NCBI RefSeq assembly: GCF_000237325.1
Contig: NC_017542.1
Coordinates: 5,450,501-5,514,500, forward strand
Direction: 5' to 3'
DNA from: Paenibacillus polymyxa M1
Lineage (GTDB): Bacteria > Bacillota > Bacilli > Paenibacillales > Paenibacillaceae
DNA length: 64,000 bases
Part shown: positions 18,113 to 27,319 of the stretch, piece by piece
Layout of the letters: each line of letters starts with the position of its first letter
How positions within the stretch are numbered: the first letter of the stretch is position 1
Position numbers and translations under genes: made by a program
The notes under the pieces: model-generated
Told to the model about the DNA's origin: nothing
The model's database searches: none
The model's input: only the letters and a program-made list of their open reading frames with translations

Positions 18113-18155
18113 GCAGGTACATCCTCCTTTTTCCCGCAGGCATCCATTACACGAT

Positions 18156-18380
18156 TTACAACACGGTGGGGAGCCACATGTCAATAAATCGGGTCAGCCA
18201 AGTAGCCACATAAACAGTGCTCTTCGTCGATGTGCCGTAAATCCAGATACCAATGCTAATGACATACAGTACGCGGGAGACCCAGCGATTGACGGCAGGT
18301 GCATTGCTAATACGTTTACGGTCAATCAGATACATGAAGAGCATAGCCAGCAATAAAGGTAATAGAAATACTTTATTCAT
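18156..18380 (-). CDS. Small two-helix membrane protein of germination operon 1 (candidate receptor D subunit)
   Basis: A 74-residue protein starting MNKVFLLPLLLAMLFMYLI with a second hydrophobic helix at about 36-54. The ATG at 18380 overlaps the end of the C-subunit gene and has AAAAGGAG upstream. Small two-helix D proteins encoded in or next to ger operons of Bacillus species have been reported to modulate germinant-receptor output; size, topology and position fit that class. The assignment is by these features, not by recognised sequence motifs. Confidence 0.75.
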   Translation of the reverse strand: MNKVFLLPLLLAMLFMYLIDRKRISNAPAVNRWVSRVLYVISIGIWIYGTSTKSTVYVATWLTRFIDMWLPTVL

Positions 18381-19596
18381 TCTGGATTTGCTCCTTTTTG
18401 ACCCCGAATGGTTTGGTGACCGCACCGATATTCTCAATATGGACGACCGGATCTATGGTGACCTCCACCTTGGGATACAATTGCTCCCACTGAGGTTTAA
18501 TCCGTTTCCACTCATCCGGGTGATTCGTAATTATAGCCCGGCCCAAGCCAAGCACGTCTGAATGATACTTTTGCTGGATTTCCTTGACGGCCTCTCCCAG
18601 CTCCCTCTTGATTTCCTCGACCGTCTGCTGCTCCAGCCACTTCAAATTTTCCTCTCTGGAAATATCGAAGCTCGTCTCATTTTCCTTCACATTCCCATTG
18701 CAGTTCATATGAATAGTCATTCGAATTTCGTTCCCCCGAATAAAGGGCTTGATATGGACTTTATTTTCGATGAGGTGCACAGATATGTAACCTCTACCTT
18801 TGGGAGGGGGGATAAAAATTTCTGTTTCCTTGGCTTGCTCCATACCCAACAGTAGAAACCGGCTGAGGTGATTATCAATAACCCCTGTTAACCTGTCTTG
18901 TCGAAAGACAGCCAGTCCATCGACCTGAATATTTGTCTTCTTGTCTTTAAGACTATCAGGCCCATTCTTCACCAGAGACATTACCGGCACTACCGGATCA
19001 ATGCCTTCCAGCAGGACGGAATTCATCAGCAATTTAACGGAACGAGGGTTCTTCATATAGGAAAAGTTGAGCTCACGCACCATTTCCGCTGGATATTGCT
19101 CAATCGGAGCATCTGCCTGAAGCATTTCCATCGCTGACCCCTTTGTGATAACAACAAGGGAAGACAGGCGGTTCTGCGGAATACGTGCAATGACATCCAT
19201 CATTTTGTTAATCCCTTCTCGTGCCAGCGTCTCCCCGAGCAGCAGCACCCGTCGATGAGAATAATTCAGCGTCCGCGAAACCTCTCGCTGTTCCTCAGTA
19301 CTTGCTCCCCGAAAGCTTGGACCTGTTTTGGACTCCAGGTAGTAGGACTTCGTACCACTTGTACCTCCCCCTCCTCCTGTGCTGCCCGAAGATCCGAGCT
19401 GTCCGGGCAGAGCAATTTGCATCGTTACCCGGTATTGATCGCCTTCCTTATCAAGCCCGGTCCCCATCACAAAGGCCACATCATTCACTTCACGACGATC
19501 CCAACATCCTCCCAAAAGAACAGAACAAAGCAGTAGACAACAGAGTACAGCTGCTTTACGCATTTGCTGTGTATTCGATGTGGGCTTCATCACCAT
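18373..19596 (-). CDS. Spore germination receptor C subunit (GerAC family lipoprotein)
   Basis: A 407-residue lipoprotein. The N-terminal signal peptide ends in lipobox LLGGC (Cys near residue 31), followed by the typical WDRREVNDVAFVMGTGLD. C subunits are anchored on the outer face of the spore inner membrane and work with A and B subunits. The Gly/Ser/Thr-rich tract near residues 72-85 is low complexity. It overlaps the A gene by 7 bases and the small membrane-protein gene by 8 bases. Confidence 0.93.
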   Translation of the reverse strand: MVMKPTSNTQQMRKAAVLCCLLLCSVLLGGCWDRREVNDVAFVMGTGLDKEGDQYRVTMQIALPGQLGSSGSTGGGGGTSGTKSYYLESKTGPSFRGASTEEQREVSRTLNYSHRRVLLLGETLAREGINKMMDVIARIPQNRLSSLVVITKGSAMEMLQADAPIEQYPAEMVRELNFSYMKNPRSVKLLMNSVLLEGIDPVVPVMSLVKNGPDSLKDKKTNIQVDGLAVFRQDRLTGVIDNHLSRFLLLGMEQAKETEIFIPPPKGRGYISVHLIENKVHIKPFIRGNEIRMTIHMNCNGNVKENETSFDISREENLKWLEQQTVEEIKRELGEAVKEIQQKYHSDVLGLGRAIITNHPDEWKRIKPQWEQLYPKVEVTIDPVVHIENIGAVTKPFGVKKEQIQNE

Positions 19597-21218
19597 CCCT
19601 CCTCGGTTTTAGGCGATCCATTCATCTCTTTCTTCGCTCGTTTGTTGTTGTCTTTACCAATCCATGAAGGACGTTTGGTCATTTTCCACCAAGGTGCACG
19701 GACGATAATATCCTTTTGATCCATATGGTTGTACGGGCTATATCCACTCATATAAGGGACACCAAACGATGTTAGCTTGGTTAGATGCGTAGCAATCAGC
19801 GTTGTCGCAATAATGATGCCAAACAATCCAAATAAACCAGCCATCAGCATGATTGGAAATCGCAGCAGACGAACCGTAATGGCAAAATTAAAACGCGGTA
19901 TGGTAAACGAGGCAATACCTGTGAGCGACACAACAATGACTATTGGCGCCGATACGATCCCTGCCTGTACTGCGGCCTGCCCAATAACGAGCGCGCCCAG
20001 GATACTGACGGCCTGACCGACCGTTTTGGGGAGACGAATCCCAGCTTCTCGCAACGCCTCAAAGGAAATCTCCATCATCAACGCTTCCACCAGTGCTGGA
20101 AAAGGGATGGATTCCCGAGCCGCCGCAATACTCAAGATGAGCGTCGTCGGCAGCATATCATGATGATAGGTTGTCACCGCTACATATAATGCTGGCAGAA
20201 AGAGAGCCATGATGAGAAAAAGAAACCGAATCCAGCGCACCATATTACTGATGAAGAAGCGCTCGTAATAATCCTCGCTCGCTTGCATCATCTGCCACAT
20301 CGTGACTGGTCCAATCAGGGCAAAAGGCGTTCCGTCCACAAAAATGGCAAATCGTCCTTCCAGTAATTGCGCGGTGACGGTATCCGGACGTTCAGTGTAT
20401 TCCATTTGCGGAAACGGCGAATATGGGTGATCCTCGATCAGTTCCTCAATATATCCAGTCTCCAGAACACCATCAATTTTAATATCGCTGAGGCGCTTTT
20501 TAACATCCTCCACCAGCTTCGGATCTATGATCCCTTCAATATAGGTAAGGACGACACTCGTTTGGGTTTCTGTTCCGAGGGTCATGCTGTGCATCTTGAG
20601 CTTGGAGGTCTTCAGCTTGAATCGTAGCAGTGCCGTATTCACGCGAAGTGTCTCAGTGAAGCCCTCACGCGGCCCGCGAATAACAGCTTCAGTCTGCGGT
20701 TCCTCCACGCCACGGCGGACGCCCCCCTTGGCGCTGAAAATATAAGCACGAGGCGTGCCATCTACGAACAGAGCGGCATTGCCGTCCAGTATCGCTGCCG
20801 ATACCATCTTCCATTCGTCCATCGTTTTGGTCTGGGACATGGAAATACGAGTCTCATCCAGCGGCTCCAATTTGCCATTCACTTCAGGGTCCTTGAGCAT
20901 CATGCCCAAGATGACAGGCCGCAGGATATGATCCTGCAAATCTTCTGATTTTACCGTACCTTCGAAATATGCCAACAATCCTTTTCGTTCAGGGGAAATC
21001 ATGAGCTCTCGGTAGACGATATCAGAGCATTCCTTGAAAATACCACGCAATGCGACCCTATTGTCTTCCAGACTGCTGCGCAGTGGCTCTTCTAGCCATG
21101 AAGACTCCGGCAGCCCTTTAGGCATACGAGAAGAATTTCGTGTTTTGCGCTCACCGGCTGGAATCGCTCTCTGGCTCCACGGTAGCTTTGGCAACTTGGG
21201 AAAGCGCCCTTTCTTCAT
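19590..21218 (-). CDS. Spore germination receptor A subunit (GerAA/SpoVAF family)
   Basis: A 542-residue protein. A long N-terminal soluble region (about 1-320) contains the GerA-family stretch RGPREGFTETLRVNTALLR and FVDGTPFALIGPVTMWQMMQ. It is followed by about five membrane segments with PLPTTLILS-type and IPFPALVEALMMEISFEALREAGIRLP motifs. The ATG at 21218 has AAAGGGGGG upstream. It is the first gene of germination operon 1; the C-terminus ends in a Lys/Arg-rich cytosolic tail. Confidence 0.94.
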   Translation of the reverse strand: MKKGRFPKLPKLPWSQRAIPAGERKTRNSSRMPKGLPESSWLEEPLRSSLEDNRVALRGIFKECSDIVYRELMISPERKGLLAYFEGTVKSEDLQDHILRPVILGMMLKDPEVNGKLEPLDETRISMSQTKTMDEWKMVSAAILDGNAALFVDGTPRAYIFSAKGGVRRGVEEPQTEAVIRGPREGFTETLRVNTALLRFKLKTSKLKMHSMTLGTETQTSVVLTYIEGIIDPKLVEDVKKRLSDIKIDGVLETGYIEELIEDHPYSPFPQMEYTERPDTVTAQLLEGRFAIFVDGTPFALIGPVTMWQMMQASEDYYERFFISNMVRWIRFLFLIMALFLPALYVAVTTYHHDMLPTTLILSIAAARESIPFPALVEALMMEISFEALREAGIRLPKTVGQAVSILGALVIGQAAVQAGIVSAPIVIVVSLTGIASFTIPRFNFAITVRLLRFPIMLMAGLFGLFGIIIATTLIATHLTKLTSFGVPYMSGYSPYNHMDQKDIIVRAPWWKMTKRPSWIGKDNNKRAKKEMNGSPKTEEGW

Positions 21219-21252
21219 CGTTAGTCCCCCCTTTACGAATAAGCCGATCAGG

Positions 21253-21283
21253 TAATATGACCTATAGGATGTACCAGCCTGCA
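21253..21283 (-). promoter_or_regulatory. Candidate sigma-G promoter of germination operon 1
   Basis: On the minus strand CATATTA (21253-21259) matches the sigma-G -10 consensus CATnHTA. A GCAGG 18 bases upstream matches the -35 gHATR at four of five positions. It lies 35 bases ahead of the A-subunit start. The match was made by eye. Confidence 0.4.
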
Positions 21284-21325
21284 AAGGATTATGTATCCAA
21301 TGAACTCACCATCTTGAACACATAA

Positions 21326-21353
21326 CAAAAAGACCCTGCAATGATGCAGAGCC
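21326..21353 (-). terminator. Intrinsic terminator after the pirin operon
   Basis: Nine-pair hairpin (21332-21340 / 21345-21353, two G-U pairs on the minus strand) followed by TTTTT. It lies 45 bases past the end of the 21398-21736 gene. Confidence 0.65.
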
Positions 21354-21397
21354 TTCGAAAATCGATTATACATCCGAACATTTATGATTAAGAAGAT

Positions 21398-21736
21398 TTA
21401 GTCTCCCCAATACTCCTCGGGATGGTATTCAATCTCAGAACCAGCTTCAAACGTAAGCTCACCGATCTGATCATGATACTGCACACTTTCCGGGGTGACG
21501 TAATACCAATGCTTTACCACGGGTCCACCGTCTGCGGGCGTTACAAAACGAAATACGTTCAGCTCCTCGCTGAAACGCACAATCGCCTCCGCTGCCTCAC
21601 GCGGCAACTCTTGAAGCGTGAAGCGAAACACGCCGTTCGCCAATTCCAAACGACAATCAAAACGCTGCTTGCGGCTGTCAGCAAAGCTTCGCCCCGTGAC
21701 AGCATGCTTGATCAGCCATGTTTCCTGCTGCGCCAT
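21398..21736 (-). CDS. Conserved-looking hypothetical protein downstream of pirin
   Basis: A 112-residue soluble acidic protein (MAQQETWLIKHAVTGRSFAD ... EEYWGD) with no motif I recognise and no signal peptide. The ATG at 21736 has AAAGGAGG 8 bases upstream. It begins 16 bases after the stop of the pirin gene on the same strand, so the two are probably cotranscribed. Many aromatic and acidic residues near the C-terminus suggest a compact beta-rich domain, but this is only impression. Confidence 0.75.
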   Translation of the reverse strand: MAQQETWLIKHAVTGRSFADSRKQRFDCRLELANGVFRFTLQELPREAAEAIVRFSEELNVFRFVTPADGGPVVKHWYYVTPESVQYHDQIGELTFEAGSEIEYHPEEYWGD

Positions 21737-21751
21737 TGTAAGCACCTCCTT

Positions 21752-22465
21752 TTAGGGTAAATCAATCAGCATATAAAAAACAGAATCTTCTGCCTTCAGT
21801 GATAGATTCGGCTCCTCCTCTATACGAGCAGAATCACGCCCTTGCAGAAGATGTTCACCATTCACACGCAGTGAGCCCTCGATGACGAACAAGAACACGC
21901 GCCGACCCTCGGCCTGTGTAAATTCTACTTGTTCCCCGGGCTGAAGCTTGCTTAAATAAATCGTTAAATCCTGATTGATTGAAGCTATTTCACCCTCCGT
22001 GCCTGGTACACGCTTTCCAGCAACGACAGGCAGAAGCTGACCGTGCAGACGCTCCGTATTGAACGCTGTAGTCTCATAGGAAGGTTGCAATCCTCTCGTG
22101 TGCGGACTAAACCACAATTGCAGCAGACTGACATCCTCGGTTTGCGAAGCGTTGTGCTCCGTATGAATGATGCCGCGGCCCGCTGACATTCGCTGAATGC
22201 CTCCAAAACGGGTCACCGCCACATGTCCACGGTTGTCTTCATGACGCAGCTCCCCATACAGCACAATGGAGACAATCTCCATATCGCTGTGCGGATGCGC
22301 CCCAAAGCCCCGGCCCGGTGTGATGACATCGTCATTACAGACACGCATAGGACCAAACGCTGTATTGTTCTCATCCTGATACTCCGCAAATGAAAAGCTG
22401 TGGCTCCCCCGCAGCCATCCCTTATCGAAGCTGAATCGGGAAGCAGCCGGATATATTGTAAACAT
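21752..22465 (-). CDS. Pirin family (bicupin) protein, YhhW-like
   Basis: A 237-residue bicupin. The pirin metal-site region is visible: GRGFGAHPHSDMEIVSIVLYGELRHED at about 51-77 with His ligands, followed by QRMSAGRGIIHTEHN near 91-105, the second half of the motif. Bacterial pirins bind Fe(II) or other metals and include quercetin 2,3-dioxygenases; the physiological substrate here is unknown. It is downstream of a LysR gene on the same strand and in a probable operon with the 112-residue gene. RBS GAAGGAGGG. Confidence 0.9.
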   Translation of the reverse strand: MFTIYPAASRFSFDKGWLRGSHSFSFAEYQDENNTAFGPMRVCNDDVITPGRGFGAHPHSDMEIVSIVLYGELRHEDNRGHVAVTRFGGIQRMSAGRGIIHTEHNASQTEDVSLLQLWFSPHTRGLQPSYETTAFNTERLHGQLLPVVAGKRVPGTEGEIASINQDLTIYLSKLQPGEQVEFTQAEGRRVFLFVIEGSLRVNGEHLLQGRDSARIEEEPNLSLKAEDSVFYMLIDLP

Positions 22466-22534
22466 AATAGCCCTCCTTCAGGATGAACAATGAGATCAAA
22501 TCCCTCTCATTGTACCCGAGCCCAAGCGATAAAG

Positions 22535-23392
22535 CTACGCTTCTGTCTGAGTGGTAATCTCATCTATAAAAGACTGCAAGGTACTGGTAACGAAGGCCTC
22601 CTTACGGCGGATAAACACCGTTGTCACTTCATTGTAAGGCTCTGGGATGGCATGACCGCACACAAGACCTTGAGCCACCAGCCCGCTGATCGAGGATTCG
22701 GGAAAAACGGTCATTCCAATGCCTGCCGCTACACTGCCGATAATCGTCTCAAATGTCCCAAACTCCATAATCCGCTTGGGGATAATCCCCTCCATTTTGA
22801 GCCAGGTTTCCAGTCTTCCCCGATATCCGCAGCCTTTTTTATATACCAAGAGCGGACGAGTTGCAAAATCGTCAACCGAAAAGTCACTTCCTTGAGATAC
22901 GAGGACCAGCTTTTCCTGAAAGACATCAAACTGTTCAATGAGCGGATGCTTGACCGGTCCGGTTACAAAGGCTCCATCCAGTCGCATTTCTGCAACCTCC
23001 TGCACTAGTGATTCCGTAACCCCGGCCTTAAGGGACAATTCGACATCCGGGTACTTACTGTAGTAAGCATGTAAAATGGCCGGAAGGGCAATGACAGTCT
23101 CCACGATACCAATCTCCAATACCCCTGAAGGTGCGGAGGTGTTCTGAAACGCATGCTTCATTTCCTCAAATTGCGATAAAATGCTTTTCGTATATTGCAG
23201 CAGACGCTTACCCTCAGCATTGAGTATCATCCCCCGCTTATGTCTATAAAATAAAGGCGTCTGCAGCTCCTTTTCCAGTAGCTTGATTCTGGCCGTTACA
23301 TTGGACTGGACGTAGCTAAGCTCGGCTGCAGCCTTGCTGACACTGCCATGTGCAGCCACTGTCTGGAAAATGTTTAAATCGTTCAGATCCAC
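22535..23392 (-). CDS. LysR family transcriptional regulator
   Basis: A 285-residue regulator with the N-terminal winged HTH (MDLNDLNIFQTVAAHGSVSKAAAELSYVQSNVTARIKLLE) and a C-terminal substrate-binding-like effector domain with IGIVETV and AGIGMTVFPES segments, resembling CysL/YtlI-type members. GTG start with AGGGGGA upstream. It is divergent from a DMT exporter gene across 140-180 bp, the classic arrangement for LysR control of a neighbour, so the exporter is its likely target. Confidence 0.92.
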   Translation of the reverse strand: MDLNDLNIFQTVAAHGSVSKAAAELSYVQSNVTARIKLLEKELQTPLFYRHKRGMILNAEGKRLLQYTKSILSQFEEMKHAFQNTSAPSGVLEIGIVETVIALPAILHAYYSKYPDVELSLKAGVTESLVQEVAEMRLDGAFVTGPVKHPLIEQFDVFQEKLVLVSQGSDFSVDDFATRPLLVYKKGCGYRGRLETWLKMEGIIPKRIMEFGTFETIIGSVAAGIGMTVFPESSISGLVAQGLVCGHAIPEPYNEVTTVFIRRKEAFVTSTLQSFIDEITTQTEA

Positions 23393-23572
23393 TACTGTTC
23401 CCCCTTATTGTGAAGGGCAAGGGCCACCAAAATTGACGTACCTTGTCACTTATCATCATTTTAAATGATCATAATGTTTATTTTCAATCATTTTACCAAC
23501 AGCTTCCTATCCTTTATGATGTGTCCATAAGATATGTCCGCTGAGACTGGCAAGGAGGAGCTTTTGTACACC

Positions 23573-24580
23573 ATGAACAAACAGATCATGACCGGATCTT
23601 TATTATGCCTGATCGCCAGTATGTCCTGGGGGGCGATGTTTCCGGTTTCGCACATTGCATTACAGCATATTAATCCACTGTACTTTTCATTTTTACGCTA
23701 TTTATCAGTTACACTCATATTAATTGTGCTATTGTGGCTCAAAGAGGGACGGACTGCATTTCGCTTTGAGGGCAAGGGCAAGGTGTTATTGTTCTTCGGA
23801 ACTATGGGATTTACCATTTATAATATGGCCGTTTTCCAGGGACAGCACGCGATGGGGGCAGCAGGTACCCTTGTTGCTTCCATTATGGAAGTGCTAATGC
23901 CGATGATCTCCATTGCGATGGTGTGGGTCATGACCCGTAAAATGCCTCCAAAATATACATTAATCAGCATGTTGATTGCGCTGGCTGGAGCATTACTGGT
24001 TATCACGAACGGCAAATGGACCTTTTTCACGCTTGCCGGACAACATCTATTGGCGCTGCTGCTTATTTTCGTAGGTGTCGTCGGATGGGTCGTATATTCC
24101 ATGGGAGGCAGTCATTTTGCAGGGTGGTCTACTCTTCGATATTCAACCTTGACCTGCCTGCTTGGAACTCTGGTCTCTTTTGTAGTCGTGACCTTTGCCT
24201 CTGCTTTCAACTGGATTACGGTGCCGGATTGGCAACACGTATGGTCAGTCAAATATGAAATGAGCTTTATGATCCTGCTTCCAGGGCTAGCGGCCTTGCT
24301 GAGCTGGAATGCCGGAATCCGCAAGCTGTCTCCGCTGAACGGAATTCTATTTATTAATTTTGTACCGATTACCACGCTGGTACTTATGTATTTCCAAGGC
24401 TATACCATTAGCCGTTATGAACTGTATGGGACTGTACTGGTCATTTTCGCACTGATTCTGAACAATATGTTTCAGAGAAGTTCTCTGCGTCCATCCAACA
24501 GTTCACGGGGTGCCCGTTTCCGTCTAGATCGCCGCAGTCGTTCAACGGTGACTTCTAACCCTGCAAACCAAAAGTTTTAA
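23573..24580 (+). CDS. EamA/DMT family exporter
   Basis: A 335-residue membrane protein with about ten hydrophobic helices and two EamA repeats (first: LIASMSWGAMFPVSHIALQHINP). Such proteins export metabolites, often amino acids or drugs; the substrate is unknown. Start choice: ATG at 23573 gives the conserved N-terminus, but AAGGAGG lies 14 bases upstream, so a TTG three codons earlier (23564) with better spacing may be the real start. The C-terminal tail is Arg/Ser-rich. Divergent from the LysR gene. Confidence 0.9.
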   Translation: MNKQIMTGSLLCLIASMSWGAMFPVSHIALQHINPLYFSFLRYLSVTLILIVLLWLKEGRTAFRFEGKGKVLLFFGTMGFTIYNMAVFQGQHAMGAAGTLVASIMEVLMPMISIAMVWVMTRKMPPKYTLISMLIALAGALLVITNGKWTFFTLAGQHLLALLLIFVGVVGWVVYSMGGSHFAGWSTLRYSTLTCLLGTLVSFVVVTFASAFNWITVPDWQHVWSVKYEMSFMILLPGLAALLSWNAGIRKLSPLNGILFINFVPITTLVLMYFQGYTISRYELYGTVLVIFALILNNMFQRSSLRPSNSSRGARFRLDRRSRSTVTSNPANQKF

Positions 24581-24589
24581 TAAAACATC

Positions 24590-24638
24590 AAAAAGCGCCT
24601 GGATACGGAATATAACCTCCGGTATCCAGGCGCTTTTT
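24590..24638. terminator. Strong bidirectional terminator
   Basis: Perfect 17-bp arms (24590-24606 / 24622-24638) with AAAAA on one side and TTTTT on the other, located between the convergent exporter and chemoreceptor genes. It can serve both strands. Confidence 0.92.
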
Positions 24639-24642
24639 CATT

Positions 24643-26631
24643 TTAGGATTTTTCTTCAACCTGGAAACGTCCAACCAGTTCGCGCAGCTCCTCTGCCATT
24701 TGGCTCAGGTCTGCTGTGGATGAAGCAATTTCCTCGATGGAAGCAAGCTGTTGCTCAGCCGCTGCTGAGATCGACTCGGTGTTGCTCGCCGCCTCGTCCG
24801 AAATATGGGAAATATCGCTCATAATATCCACGACACCTACAGTCCCCCGTGCCATTTCCTGAGTCACTCCGGTAATGTCATGGATATGCCCCATCGCGCG
24901 TTCAACAGCCTGACTGATTTCCGCAAAGGAATGCTCCGATGTGGTTACCGAATCAATACCTTCCGTCACCCGTACCCGTGCTTGTTGCATCGCGCCTAAA
25001 GCATGGTTCATATCCACCTGCATCGCTTCAATGCGCTCCGAGATCAAGGTAGCCGATTTGGCAGATTCCTCAGCCAGCTTGCGTACCTCTGTAGCAACCA
25101 CGGCAAATCCTTTGCCATGGTCCCCAGCCCGTGCCGCCTCAATGGATGCATTCAGTGCCAACAGATTGGTCTGTTTGGCGATACCGGATATAACACTGAT
25201 AATATTCACGATTTCACCTGAACGCTCACTCAGGGAGTCCATAGCCTGTCCAAGATCATGAACAGTCTCGTCGATATCATGCATTTTCTGTACAGCCTGC
25301 GTAGCCGCCTTGCTGCCTTCCTGTGCCGACTCGGCATTCATCTTCACATGTTCAGATACACCCACCATGCGTTCAGATACGTCCGCTGCTTGCTGAGCCA
25401 GTCCCTCTATACTCACAGAGCCATGCTTGATGCTTTGCAGCTGACGTTCGCTGCCTACAGCTACTTCCTGAATAGCAATAGTAACATGCTCAATGGCTTG
25501 GGTCGTCTGATCTGCACCCGCAGCCAGCTCCTCCGCTGAAGAGCTTACCCGATCAGTTGTTTCGCGTACGCTTCGAATCATCGTGCGCAAACTGTCCACC
25601 ATGGTTTGAAAGTGAGCAGACAGTTCGCCTACCTCATCTGTTTTTCCCGTTTCCAAATCGCCCGTCAAATCTCCTTCACTGATTCGTTCTGCTGATTTTT
25701 GCAACTTACGGATCGGAACCAGAACAGAACGGGTAATCAGGAAAATTGCGATAAGCGCAATCACCAACGAGGCAGCCAGCACAATAATGGTTACATAACG
25801 CATGGCAGCGGTAGCATCGCTAATCTCGGATTGATAGAAGGTACCTGCAATTTTCCAGCCGGTATCCTCATTCGTTACATAGGTCAAATATTTCTCGCGA
25901 CCTTCATGCATATATTTAAAGTTCCCACTCGGCGCAGTATACAATGTATCAAGCACATTCTCCTGAGGAGATGAGCCCGGTTTAGCCGTAGGGTGGACTA
26001 CAAATTTCTTCGCATGATCCAAAATGATGATATACCCCTCTTGGCCCACTTTAATAGAGGCCAATTTACGTACACTTTCCAGATTTAAAGAAATACCGAT
26101 AACCCCGGACTTGTCGGAAAGCGTCTGAGATACTACGACAACAGGAATACCCGATGAATTGATGATAACAGGCGTAATTGCAACCTTACCGGGCTGCTTC
26201 ATCGCTTCGATGTACCATGGTCGTGTGCGAGGGTCAAATGTCCCTTCATCCTCTTTGGGTACCCCCCGGATCATCAAGCCCTCTGGTGTACCGACAAAAA
26301 TATCCGTAGCATCTTCGTGCAAGCCCTTGTATTGGATCAGCTTGGGCTCAATCAAGGGGCTATTTCGACCATCAATCATCGAACTGTCAAGTCGCCCCGC
26401 CAAATATCTCACATCTTTGATTTTACTGGCGATTGCATATTCAATAATTGAGTTAGCCGTCGCTACCCCCTGATTCGCACTGCTGTGGAGCTGTTTTTCC
26501 ATAGCATTATATGATGATTTATAGGTCGCACTGGAAATACTTAAACTCGGAATCAGCAAAACAAGTAAAAAACCTAAAATTAACTTGTTCCTGAGTGTCC
26601 AAATTGTCTTTCTCTTTCGCCTTGTTCCCAT
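24643..26631 (-). CDS. Methyl-accepting chemotaxis protein (dCache-type)
   Basis: A 662-residue transducer. N-terminal membrane helix ([20 protein letters not shown]), a large extracellular double-Cache-like sensor with [16 protein letters not shown] and [15 protein letters not shown] segments, a second helix ([19 protein letters not shown]) near 280-300, a HAMP domain, and the signalling hairpin with the conserved tip containing [19 protein letters not shown]. dCache receptors commonly sense amino acids or carboxylates. The ATG at 26631 is preceded by AAAGGGG; the longer frame upstream is not conserved. No chemotaxis operon is next to it. Confidence 0.95.
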   Translation of the reverse strand: MGTRRKRKTIWTLRNKLILGFLLVLLIPSLSISSATYKSSYNAMEKQLHSSANQGVATANSIIEYAIASKIKDVRYLAGRLDSSMIDGRNSPLIEPKLIQYKGLHEDATDIFVGTPEGLMIRGVPKEDEGTFDPRTRPWYIEAMKQPGKVAITPVIINSSGIPVVVVSQTLSDKSGVIGISLNLESVRKLASIKVGQEGYIIILDHAKKFVVHPTAKPGSSPQENVLDTLYTAPSGNFKYMHEGREKYLTYVTNEDTGWKIAGTFYQSEISDATAAMRYVTIIVLAASLVIALIAIFLITRSVLVPIRKLQKSAERISEGDLTGDLETGKTDEVGELSAHFQTMVDSLRTMIRSVRETTDRVSSSAEELAAGADQTTQAIEHVTIAIQEVAVGSERQLQSIKHGSVSIEGLAQQAADVSERMVGVSEHVKMNAESAQEGSKAATQAVQKMHDIDETVHDLGQAMDSLSERSGEIVNIISVISGIAKQTNLLALNASIEAARAGDHGKGFAVVATEVRKLAEESAKSATLISERIEAMQVDMNHALGAMQQARVRVTEGIDSVTTSEHSFAEISQAVERAMGHIHDITGVTQEMARGTVGVVDIMSDISHISDEAASNTESISAAAEQQLASIEEIASSTADLSQMAEELRELVGRFQVEEKS

Positions 26632-26741
26632 GTATCTTTCTTCCCCTTTGCTCAAAAAGCGATATATTTGTATTACATTCAATGTTAGTTATATCGGTTG
26701 AAAGCAGCAAATGATTTACAAGAAAATTTCACAAAGGAGCA

Positions 26742-26779
26742 AAACAAAAACCGCGTCCTATGCTACTAAGGACGCGGTT
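26742..26779 (-). terminator. Intrinsic terminator of doxX
   Basis: Perfect 11-bp arms AACCGCGTCCT / AGGACGCGGTT (26749-26759 / 26769-26779), followed on the minus strand by a T-rich tail. It lies 11 bases after the DoxX stop codon. Confidence 0.85.
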
Positions 26780-26789
26780 ATATGAATAT

Positions 26790-27197
26790 TTAGACCTGTA
26801 CGTTACTATTTTCAGCCTTTTTAGGGCCAAACAACTGATCCACTGCCAGAAAGCGTCCACCGACCAGGGTTTGCTGAAGACTGGTAAATAAAATCAGGAG
26901 ATCAAATTCAATCGAGCCAAAAGGCTGTCCTTTTTTAGCAGTGAGCAATACACCGATCATTACGATAGTCAATGCTGCTCCAGCCAGTCGTGTTCCAATA
27001 CCCAGAACCAGTGCAATGCCTCCAACCAGCTCAACCGTAGCGACCACAGGGGCCATCCAGCCAGGAAGTCCGAGGCTCTGGAAGAAGCCGGAGGTTCCGT
27101 CTAGTCCCTGAAACTTCTGTGCACCGTGGACGATAAAAATAACTCCTGTAAAAATTCGTACCAATAACAATCCAATATTCGCAAGCGTTTGATTCAT
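26790..27197 (-). CDS. DoxX family membrane protein
   Basis: A 135-residue protein with four hydrophobic helices and the DoxX signature LLVRIFTGVIFIVHGAQKFQG near the N-terminus. DoxX proteins are small quinone- or redox-linked membrane proteins, often tied to thiol or oxidative stress; the function here is not established. It lies downstream of a BlaI/BlaR1-type pair on the same strand and has its own upstream copy of the dyad found at the blaI promoter (27237-27261), so it is the clearest candidate target of that repressor. Confidence 0.9.
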   Translation of the reverse strand: MNQTLANIGLLLVRIFTGVIFIVHGAQKFQGLDGTSGFFQSLGLPGWMAPVVATVELVGGIALVLGIGTRLAGAALTIVMIGVLLTAKKGQPFGSIEFDLLILFTSLQQTLVGGRFLAVDQLFGPKKAENSNVQV

Positions 27198-27236
27198 GTA
27201 AACTCATCTCCTTTTAAATTGTGTACAGATTAGGTA

Positions 27237-27261
27237 ATTACACTACAATGCGTAGTGTAAT
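27237..27261 (-). promoter_or_regulatory. BlaI-type operator upstream of doxX
   Basis: Perfect palindrome with 10-bp arms, ATTACACTAC (27237-27246) and GTAGTGTAAT (27252-27261), around AATGC. The core ACACTAC-N5-GTAGTGT is identical in arms and spacing to the dyad at the blaI promoter. On the minus strand a TTGACG -35-like word lies just upstream of it. Confidence 0.75.
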
Positions 27262-27319
27262 ATACGTCAAGAATCGGCAGCGCACAAGGCGCCACCCTTT
27301 AAGATAACTTTTGACCAAA

